From UBA7236 sp964463165 (GTDB lineage: Bacteria > Bacteroidota > Bacteroidia > Chitinophagales > BACL12), in NCBI GenBank assembly GCA_964463165.1, contig CAYXBK010000010.1, positions 1-64,000 on the forward strand: a stretch of 64,000 nucleotides of DNA, given 5' to 3'. Shown here piece by piece: positions 23,302 through 32,800 of the stretch. The notes under the pieces are model-generated. The model did not search any database. It was not told where the DNA came from and was given only the letters and a program-made list of their open reading frames with translations. The position numbers and the translations under genes were made by a program. Numbering within the stretch: the first letter of the stretch is position 1; each line of letters starts with the position of its first letter.

Positions 23302-23859
23302 ATGAAAAAAATAATTGCCCCTGCATTTTTAACTGCATTTTTATGCATCAGCATTTTTGCAGAAGCACAATCATCTGCTAAAAAATTCCCTTCCGTAAAA
23401 ATCGGTAATCAGGAATGGATGACCATCAACTGGGATTATCAGACACCGAAAAGTTTTTATTACAACAACGATTCTACACTCGATAAAAAATACGGCCGCT
23501 TATATTACTACAGCAATGCAATGGGAGCTGCGCCTCCGGGATGGCATTTACCAACCCTCGACGAATGGTGGGAACTCATCAATTATCTCGGCGGGCCAAA
23601 TAAAGCGGCGGCAAAAATGTTTGCAAACGACAGTATCGGCCTGAACCTGATTTCCGGCGGTTATAAAAGCGCAAATATCAGTGGCGATAATTCCGACCTC
23701 TACGGATTTATCGATAAATATGCATTTTACTGGACCGCAACCGGAGATGAGGAACAAACCGCTTATGCGATTCATATCATACCCGGAACCGGAGAAATTG
23801 AAATCACAACCTACCGGAAGGCAAACGGATTTTCGGTGCGTTATGTAAAAGACAGGTAA
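23302..23859 (+). CDS. FISUMP-domain exported protein
   Basis: A 185-residue exported protein with a signal peptide (MKKIIAPAFLTAFLC, cleaved near AEAQ) and one FISUMP (Fibrobacter succinogenes major paralogous) domain. The latter is seen in IGNQEWMTINWDY, GRLYYYSNAM, PPGWHLPTLDEWWELINYLGG, YWTATGDEE and a closing SVRYVKD. The domain occurs in surface proteins of Bacteroidota and Fibrobacteres; its ligand is not known. There is no T9SS tail. The ATG at 23302 is chosen over a GTG three codons upstream because it opens a standard signal peptide. Confidence 0.9.
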   Translation: MKKIIAPAFLTAFLCISIFAEAQSSAKKFPSVKIGNQEWMTINWDYQTPKSFYYNNDSTLDKKYGRLYYYSNAMGAAPPGWHLPTLDEWWELINYLGGPNKAAAKMFANDSIGLNLISGGYKSANISGDNSDLYGFIDKYAFYWTATGDEEQTAYAIHIIPGTGEIEITTYRKANGFSVRYVKDR

Positions 23860-23897
23860 GTTCTCCGGGCAGATTCTTCATTTACCTTGCTACACCT

Positions 23898-23905
23898 TAT
23901 CTTTG
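23898..23905 (+). promoter_or_regulatory. Putative -7 element of maeB
   Basis: TATCTTTG, 22 nt before the maeB ATG, matches TAnnTTTG; the same TTATCTTTGC string precedes gcvH. No clear -33 TTG. Confidence 0.4.
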
Positions 23906-23927
23906 CCGGCTATCATTTAGTTATAAA

Positions 23928-26207
23928 ATGTCCGAGAAATTAAGGAAAAAAGACGCCCTCGATTATCACTCCCAGGGCCGTCCCGGAAAAATCGAAGTAA
24001 TCCCGACCAAATCAACCAAAACCCAACGTGATCTTGCACTTGCTTATTCACCCGGCGTGGCTGAACCATGCCTGGAGATCGCTGAAAATGTTGCCCACGT
24101 TTATAAATACACCGCAAAAGGAAATCTCGTTGCCGTGATCAGCAACGGTACGGCCGTACTCGGGTTAGGGGATATCGGACCAGAAGCTTCAAAACCGGTG
24201 ATGGAAGGGAAGGGATTGCTCTTTAAAATTTATGCAGACATTGATGTATTTGATATTGAATTAAACTGCACCGATGTAGATGAATTCGTTCGCATTGTAA
24301 AAGCAATGGAGCCTACTTTCGGCGGTGTGAATCTGGAAGATATTAAAGCCCCCGAATGTTTTGAGATTGAGAGCCGGCTGAAAAAAGAATTGAATATTCC
24401 TGTCATGCACGACGACCAGCATGGCACTGCCGTGATCAGCGGTGCTGCTTTGCTCAATGCATGTGAGCTTGTAGGCAAAAAATTATCGGATGTAAAAATT
24501 GTTGTGAGCGGTGCCGGTGCAAGTGCGATAAGTTGCGCAAAATTATTTGTTGAGCTGGGTGCGAAAAAAGAAAATATCGTGATGCTCGACAGTCAGGGCG
24601 TATTAAATACTGAGCGTGAAGGACTGGATAAATATAAATCACAGTTTGTCACCGGCCGGAAAGTGTATACGCTTACCGATGCAATGGTTGATGCGGATGT
24701 ATTTGTCGGCCTGAGTAAAGGAAATATTGTGACCCCTGAAATGTTGCTTTCAATGGCAAATGATCCGATTGTTTTTGCACTCGCAAATCCGACGCCTGAA
24801 ATTGATTATGATATTGCAGTTAAAACAAGAAATGATGTGATCGTTGCAACAGGCCGAAGTGATCATGCAAATCAGGTAAATAATGTATTGGGTTTCCCGT
24901 ATATCTTCAGGGGTGCATTGGATGTGCAGGCTACCGAAATTAATGAAGCAATGAAAATTGCTGCCGTGCGTGCACTCGCTTTACTCGCAAAAGAATCTGT
25001 TCCCGAATTTGTAAATATGGCGTATGGAGAAAAAAATCTCCAGTTCGGCAGAACATATATTATTCCCAAACCGGTTGACCCGCGATTAATTACATGGGTT
25101 GCCCCGGCAGTTGCAAAAGCAGCGATGGAATCGGGTGTGGCGAGAAAACCAATTTTGGATTGGGAAGAATATGATTCCATCCTCACAAAAAGATTGGGTA
25201 TTGATGATCAACTGGTGAAAGCGATCATCAGCAAGGCAAAACAAAATCCGAAACGTGTTGTATTTGCGGAAGCAGATAATTTTAAAATATTAAAAGCTGC
25301 GCAGATTGTAAAAGAAGAAGGAATTGCACGGCCCATTTTACTCGGTCCTGCCGATAAGATCAAAACAATTATTGAAGCCAATCAGCTCGATTTAAAAAAT
25401 GTGCCGATCATTGATACAAGATCGGATGAAACAGATGCAAAACGCAGTGAATACGGAGAAATATTTTTTACAAAGCGCAAACGCCGCGGCATTAATTATT
25501 ATGAAGCGAAAAAAATGATGCGTGAGCGCAATTATTTCGGTGCGATGATGGTGGAAACAGGTGAGGCCGATGCATTGATCTCCGGATTAACACGCCAGTA
25601 TCCTGAAACAATTCGACCGGCATTGCAGGTGATCGGAAGGGAAGAAGGTGCAAACCGTGTTGCAGGTATGTATATCGTGCTCACAAAACTCGGCCCTATA
25701 TTTTTTGCCGACACAACAATTAATTTCAATCCGAATGCGGAAGAATTGGTAGAGATCACGGCGCTTGCTGCAAAAGCCGTGAGGCAATTTAATATCCAGC
25801 CGAAAATTGCATTGTTATCGTATTCAAATTTCGGTTCGGTGGATAATGATGAAACAAGAATTATCCGTGATGCCGTTTCCATATTAAAAGAAAAATATCC
25901 GGGCATGATCGTAGACGGTGAAATGCAGGCAAGCATCGCATTCGATAATGAGATCATGAAAGAAAATTATCCGTTCAGCACCCTCGTCGACCGCGGGGTG
26001 AATACATTGATTTTCCCGAATCTGCATTCGGCAAATATTGCTTATCAGCTGATGAATTCACTCGGGCAATGCGAAGTGATCGGACCGGTATTGCTCGGAT
26101 TAAAAAGATCGGTTCATATTTTACAACTCGGCAGTTCGGTACATGAAATTGTAAATATGGTTGCAATTGCAGTTACGGATGCACAAACAAAATCTAAAAG
26201 AAAATAA
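23928..26207 (+). CDS. maeB: NADP-dependent malic enzyme (MaeB type, with phosphotransacetylase-like domain)
   Basis: Decarboxylates malate to pyruvate with NADP reduction; cytosolic. The N-terminal malic domain (about residues 15-190) shows DLALAYSPGVAEPCLEI and GDIGPEASKPVMEGK. A Rossmann domain follows (VVSGAGASAISCAKLFVELGA), then a C-terminal region from about residue 430 resembling phosphate acetyltransferase (RVVFAEADNFKILKAAQIV, ALISGLTRQYPETIRPALQVI), typical of the 750-760-residue MaeB class. It precedes ruvA and sprA, an order also familiar from other Bacteroidota. A heptad inverted repeat separates it from ruvA. Confidence 0.97.
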   Translation: MSEKLRKKDALDYHSQGRPGKIEVIPTKSTKTQRDLALAYSPGVAEPCLEIAENVAHVYKYTAKGNLVAVISNGTAVLGLGDIGPEASKPVMEGKGLLFKIYADIDVFDIELNCTDVDEFVRIVKAMEPTFGGVNLEDIKAPECFEIESRLKKELNIPVMHDDQHGTAVISGAALLNACELVGKKLSDVKIVVSGAGASAISCAKLFVELGAKKENIVMLDSQGVLNTEREGLDKYKSQFVTGRKVYTLTDAMVDADVFVGLSKGNIVTPEMLLSMANDPIVFALANPTPEIDYDIAVKTRNDVIVATGRSDHANQVNNVLGFPYIFRGALDVQATEINEAMKIAAVRALALLAKESVPEFVNMAYGEKNLQFGRTYIIPKPVDPRLITWVAPAVAKAAMESGVARKPILDWEEYDSILTKRLGIDDQLVKAIISKAKQNPKRVVFAEADNFKILKAAQIVKEEGIARPILLGPADKIKTIIEANQLDLKNVPIIDTRSDETDAKRSEYGEIFFTKRKRRGINYYEAKKMMRERNYFGAMMVETGEADALISGLTRQYPETIRPALQVIGREEGANRVAGMYIVLTKLGPIFFADTTINFNPNAEELVEITALAAKAVRQFNIQPKIALLSYSNFGSVDNDETRIIRDAVSILKEKYPGMIVDGEMQASIAFDNEIMKENYPFSTLVDRGVNTLIFPNLHSANIAYQLMNSLGQCEVIGPVLLGLKRSVHILQLGSSVHEIVNMVAIAVTDAQTKSKRK

Positions 26208-26209
26208 AT

Positions 26210-26290
26210 AATTGCGAATTGCGAATTGAACAAAATTGCGAATTTAAACTCAGACCCAAATTCGCATTTCCAAATCCGCAATTCGCAATC
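26210..26290. repeat. Inverted repeat built of AATTGCG heptads (maeB-ruvA gap)
   Basis: The left arm (26210-26245; AATTGCG twice, then a third AATTG and AAAATTGCGAATTT) is complementary, imperfectly, to the right arm (26258-26290; AAATTCGCATTT and CAATTCGCAATC). It could form a ~30-bp hairpin in the maeB-ruvA gap, acting as an attenuator or stabiliser. It shares the 7-nt period of the other repeats. Confidence 0.7.
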
Positions 26291-26296
26291 TAACTT

Positions 26297-26884
26297 ATGA
26301 TCGCTTACTTAAAAGGTGAATTTGCCCATAAAAACCCTGCTTACGTAATAGTAGATTGCGGCGGCGTAGGTTACCATGTCAATATCAGCCTCAATACCTT
26401 TTCAAAAATTCAGAACCTTGCAGGCGGGAAATTGCATACCTATATGCATGTGCGGGAAGATGCACAGGTACTTTATGGCTTCTCAGACGAGGCGGAAAAG
26501 AATTTGTTTATACATTTGATCTCGGTGAACGGGGTTGGCCCAAACACAGCACGTATGATACTTTCATCCATGAATGTGCGGGATATTGAAGAGGCGATCG
26601 CCACGGAGAACGACAGAGTGATTCAAACGATAAAAGGAGTGGGTCCGAAAACAGCAAAACGCATCGTGATAGATCTGAAGGATAAGATCGGGAAAGTGGC
26701 GTCAACAGAGGAAATTTCTTTTGCCGCTAAACACAATACGGTAAAAGATGAGGCGTTAAGTGCATTGGCGATTTTAGGGTTCAGTCGTCAGCAAAGCGAA
26801 AAAGCCATCGCAGCTGCTTTAAAATCTGACTCTTCAATCAGTAATGTTGAACAATTAGTGAAAATAGCATTGAAGAATTTGTAA
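26297..26884 (+). CDS. ruvA: Holliday junction DNA helicase subunit RuvA
   Basis: A 195-residue RuvA: binds four-way junctions as a tetramer and loads RuvB during recombination repair. An N-terminal OB-fold (MIAYLKGEFAHKNPAYVIVDCGGVGYHVNIS) and two helix-hairpin-helix motifs (SVNGVGPNTARMIL, IKGVGPKTAKRIVIDL) are visible, with the C-terminal RuvB-binding helices (ALSALAILGFSRQQSEKAIAAAL). Length and start are standard. It is 10 nt ahead of sprA. Confidence 0.98.
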   Translation: MIAYLKGEFAHKNPAYVIVDCGGVGYHVNISLNTFSKIQNLAGGKLHTYMHVREDAQVLYGFSDEAEKNLFIHLISVNGVGPNTARMILSSMNVRDIEEAIATENDRVIQTIKGVGPKTAKRIVIDLKDKIGKVASTEEISFAAKHNTVKDEALSALAILGFSRQQSEKAIAAALKSDSSISNVEQLVKIALKNL

Positions 26885-26894
26885 ATAAGAAGTT

Positions 26895-29800
26895 TTGGCA
26901 TTAGGAAAATTCATTCCCCAGAGTTTGATCGGTTCGGCAGTTGGTGTTGTGGCACTGACCAATTTCTTATATCAGCAACCTGAAGTTTCCCGCCAGTCAC
27001 TTTCATTCAGCGACGCTTATTATCTCAGTTTACCCTCTCCGGCCCCGCCGGCAGATACGGATACATTGGTTTATCCGTTTAACGATACACCCAACAGCGA
27101 TTTTTTTAATACCGACAATAATAATTTCGACCTGGAACCCGGACCGGAAGTTATAACTCCAACCGTGGAGTATGATCCGGAAACCGATCAGTATATTTAT
27201 AAAGAACAGGTAGGCGACGAATATTACCGCGACCCGCAATATATTTCCTACGAAGATTACCTGGAAGCAGAAGGAAAAAAATCAATCGACGATTATTGGG
27301 AAGAAAGATCTGAAGCTGCAAATCTGCTTGATGGAACAGGCGCAATTCCTACCCTGCATATCGGCGATGAAAATAATAACGGCTGCCGCTTATTCGGCGG
27401 TTGCGACGTAGACATCAGGCCGCAGGGAAATGTTGAATTAACTTTTGGCGCAAGTTTTCAGAATATTCAAAATCCGATCCTTACCGAAAATCAGCGCAAG
27501 CAGGGTGGATTTGATTTTAATATGGATATCAATGCAAACGTATTGGGTTCCATCGGTGAAAAATTAAAACTCAATTTTAATTATAATACACAGGCAACAT
27601 TTGATTTTGAAAATCAGATCAAATTGGAATACACCGGATTTGAAGATGAAATTGTTCAAAAAATTGAAGCGGGAAATGTGAGCCTTCCATTAACAACACA
27701 ATTAATTCCCGGCACACAATCTTTATTCGGTATTAAAACGGAATTAAAATTTGGAAGATTAAGTGTAACGAATGTTTTATCTCAGCAAAAATCACAAACA
27801 CAAAGTATTCAGATCGAAGGCGGTGCACAAAAAAGAGAATTTGAAATTTTTGCAGATGAATATGACGAGAACCGGCATTTCTTTCTTTCACATTATTTCC
27901 GCAATCATTACGAAGGCTGGCTCTCCACTTTACCTTATATCAGTTCGCCGATCAATATTACCAAAATGGAGATCTGGGTTACAAATACAACCGGCGAAAC
28001 ACAAAATACCCGCGACATTGTTGCATTCTCCGATCTCGGTGAACCGGATTCAATTTACTGGGGTGTGATCAATCCGGCAGGAACAATTCATTCACTCACT
28101 CCCGGTGGCCTGCCGTCCAATTATGCAAATGATTTATATCAGAAATTAAACGGAACTACAGGAACAAGAGATTTAAATTCAGTGATCTCCACTTTATCTG
28201 GACCGGTATTTAATATGCAGGCCGTGCAGGATTTTGAGAAAACACGCATGCGCAAACTCGAAACCACCGATTATATTTATAATTCACAACTCGGTACGAT
28301 TTCATTAAATACAACATTGCAGCCTGATGATGTGCTTGCAATTGCATATGAATATACATACAACGGACAAACGTTTCAGGTGGGTGAATTTTCAAGCGAC
28401 CTGCCTCCCGGAGTAGATACTTCAAATGTATTATTCATGAAAATGCTGAAAAGCACTTCAGCAATTACTCAAATTCCGCTCTGGGATTTAATGATGAAAA
28501 ACGTTTATTCACTCGGTGCATTCCAGGTGAGCAGCGAAGATTTTCAATTGGATGTTTTATATCAGGATCCGGGCGGCGGATTAAAAAGATATATTCCTGC
28601 AAATAATGCAAACGTAAATGGAAAGCCATTAATTAAACTGGAAGGTCTCGATCAGTTGAATAATAATAATGATCCGCAGCCTGATGGTATTTTCGATTTT
28701 GTAAGCGGTGTAACCATCAATACACAAAACGGAAGAGTTTATTTTCCCGTACTCGAACCTTTCGGAAGCCATATGCGCAGTCCGCAAATGTTCGGCAATG
28801 ATATTGAAGCTGAAAAATTTGCTTATGATGAATTGTATAATGAAACAAAAACAATTGCATTGCAATTTCCGCAATTCGACAGATATATTTTAAAAGGAGA
28901 ATATAAATCAAGTGTATCCTCCGAAATTTATTTAGGTGCATTTAATTTACCGAAAGGATCGGTGCAGGTAACTGCAGGCGGACAATTATTAACGGAGAAT
29001 ATAGATTATACAATTGATTATTCTCTCGGCCGTTTGAAAATCATCAACGAATCAATTTTAAATTCAGGTTTACCAATCAATGTATCATTTGAGAATAATG
29101 CATTTTATGGTTTCCAGGTGAAATCATTGATCGGCACACGACTCGATTACTGGATCAATGATAATTTTACTTTGGGTGCAACATGGCTGCATTTATCTGA
29201 AAGGCCTTACACACAAAAAGTAAATATCGGCGATGATCCGATCTCAAACAGCATGTATGGTTTTGATATGAACTATACACATGATGCACCATGGCTCACA
29301 CGTGCATTGGATAAATTACCCGTTTACGATACAAAAGAACCTTCCACATTTTCATTCACCGGTGAAGTTGCACGTTTTCAGCCCGGCCACTCAAAAGCAA
29401 TCGGTAAAGGTGATGAAGGAACAATTTATATTGATGATTTTGAAGGCAGCAGAAGTGCATATGATTTAAAATTCCCGTTTGCATCCTGGGTACTTGCTTC
29501 AACTCCGCAAGGTGCAACAGATGAAACCGGAAATATTTTATTTCCTGAAGCAACTTTATTCGACAGTCTGGAATACGGAAAAAACAGAGCGAAATTAGCA
29601 TGGTATAATATCGATCCGTTATTCAATGAAGAAAATAATCCTTCACAACCTGATCATTTAACAAATGCGGAATTATCCAATCACTATACGATCACAATTG
29701 ATGAACGTGAAATTTTTCCGCAGGCAGATTTTGATCAAACTGCTTTAACGCAATTATCAACTTTCGATCTTGCATATTATCCTTCCGAACGCGGACAATA

Positions 29801-32800
29801 TAATTATGATGCACAGCCAACTGCATATTCATTCGGCGCAAATGATACGGGAGGATTGGCTGAACCCGAATCACGCTGGGGTGGTATTATGCGCAATCTC
29901 GAAACAAATGATTTCGAAGCAGCAAATATTGAATTCATCGAATTCTGGGTGATGGATCCATTTGATAATAAAGGGCCACTCGGCGATCAGGTGGAAGACC
30001 CCGGATATTTATATATTAATCTCGGTAACGTTTCTGAAGATATTTTGAAAGATTCAAGAATGTTTTTTGAAAATGGTTTGCCAAAAGACGGAACAACAAC
30101 GGATCTCGATCAAACAAGCTGGGGTTATGTGCCACGCACATTGCCGATTACAAATGCATTCGATAATGATGTTTCTTCCCGCGAAAATCAGGATAAAGGT
30201 TTTGACGGTTTGAACGACGGACAGGAAAATGATTATTATTTTAATTATATCACACAACTCCAAACAATTGTAAATCCCGACGCATTGGCAAAAGCGCAGG
30301 CCGATCCGTCAACTGATGATTATCATTATTACCGCGGCGGCGATTATGATAATGCAGGATTAAGTATTCTCGAACGCTATAAAAGATATAATAACCCGCA
30401 GGGAAATTCACCAACTACAGAATCATCTCCCGAATCCTATCCGACTGCTGCAACTACAATTCCGGAATCGGAAGATTTAAATAATGATTTTACATTAAAT
30501 GAAACAGAATCCTATTTTCAATATCGCGTGAAGCTTGAACCGAATATGGAAAATACAAATCCGTTTATTACGGATGTTGTTTTAGCGGCGCATGCATTTC
30601 AGGACGGGACGACAGATTCAATTAAATGGTACCAGTTTAAAATTCCGATCGATCAGTATGATTCACGCATCGGAAGTATTCAGGATTTTAAATCGATTCG
30701 TTTTATCCGCATGTTCATGACCGAATTTGCAGATCCGACTGTTTTGCGTTTTGCAAGATTGGAATTGGTGCGCAATCAGTGGAGACGTTATGATTTCTCT
30801 TTATTAAATCCCGGCGAATATTTACCTGATGATAATGGAAATGAAACAGATTTCAATGTATCATCCGTAAGCATCGAAGAAAATTCAGGACGTCAGCCGA
30901 TTCCTTATGTATTGCCACCGGATGTACAACGTGAACAAACATTGGGAAGCGGATCATCGGTTTCTACATTCCAGCAAAATGAGCAGGCATTGAGTATGCA
31001 GATTTGTCCGCTTACCGATGGCGACGGCCGTGCAATTTTTAAATCATTGAATATTGATTTGCGTAAATACGGACGTATGATTATGAACGTGCATACCGAA
31101 CCATTGCCTGATGCACCGCTCGCAACTTTACAGGATGGCGATCTGCATTTATTTATTCGCTTAGGTTCGGATTTTACAAATAATTATTATGAATATGATG
31201 TGCCGTTAAATGTTACCGAATTACCATTGCCACCCGGCACGAGCGATGATCCTGAATTGCGTTCTGCGATCTGGGCAACATTAATTGATTTTGCATTGGA
31301 TTCACTTGTTGCATTAAAATCAGAAAGAAATAAACTTGAAATATCTCCGCTCACACCATTTTCATCCACACAGGATGATGGAAATACAATTACAATTATC
31401 GGTAATCCCGATTTGGGTTATGTGGAAGAAATTATGATCGGTGTGCGCAATCCGAAAGAATTATCTGGAAGCGGTGAAGAATTTTGCGCTGAAGTATGGG
31501 TAAATGAATTGCGCTTAACCGGTATTGATGAAAAAGGCGGATGGGCCGCATTGGCAAGAGCGGATTTTAAAATGGCGGATCTCGGTAATTTCACATTATC
31601 CGGAAATATGCATACCGCCGGATTCGGAACACTGGAACAACAAATTGATGAACGTTATATTGATAATTTTTATCAGTATGCCGCTTCCATGAATCTTGAA
31701 CTCGGTAAATTTTTACCACCGGATGTGAATTTAATGCTGCCTTTATATGCAAGTATTTCCGAATCATTCAGTAATCCTGAATTTGATCCGTACGAACTCG
31801 ATGTGGATTTAAATGACAAAGTGGATGATATCACAGAAACATACGGCACCGATTCTGCCGATCTCTACAAAAAAACTGTAATTGATTATATCGCCATTAA
31901 AAGCATCAACTTAACAAATATCCGTTTCGAAAGAGGCGATGCAGCAGGTACTCCGATGCCTTGGGATAAAGAAAATTTTGACCTTACACTCGCTTATTCA
32001 CAGGAATACAACAGCAACCCGACGTTGGAATACGATAAGGTGGACAGATATAAAGGTGCATTGGGTTACAGCTTTAATCAAAAACCGAAATTTATTACTC
32101 CTTTTGAAAAAGCAATTGATAAAAAATATAAATGGCTGCAACCGGTTCGTGATTTTAATTTTAATTTATTACCGACAGGTTATAGTTTCCGCACGGAATT
32201 AAACAGGCAGTTCGGTGAAACGCTCATGCGTGATATTTACGGCGACGGATTAATTGAACCTACTTTCGATAAATATTTTACATGGGATCGCTATTACGGA
32301 ATTAAGTTCGAACCGGCAAAATCATTGAAAGTTGATTTCTCTGCAACAAATAATTCAAGGATTGATGAACCCTATGGAAAAATAGATACACCGGAAGAAA
32401 AAGATACGATCTGGAATAATATCAAGGATTTCGGCCGCAATATTAATTACCGCCATACACTTGCCGTAAATTATACATTGCCGATCAATAAAATCCCAAT
32501 CTTCAGCTGGGTGACCGTGAAAGCGAATTATAATTCATCTTATGGATGGATCGCGGGTTCCTTGGGAATTTCAGATACACTCGGAAATACAATTAATAAC
32601 ACACAGGCAAAAACTGTGAACGGCGAATTTAATTTCCGCAACCTTTATAATAAATCAAAATTCTTCAAACAATATAATTCGAATACATCTCCTTCCAATA
32701 AAGATAAACGGGTGGATAAAGTAAAAAAAGATGAAGAATCGGGTGCAGAGGAAGAAGAAGTTGTAGAAGATAAAAAAACTAATAAAACACCAACCGTTTC

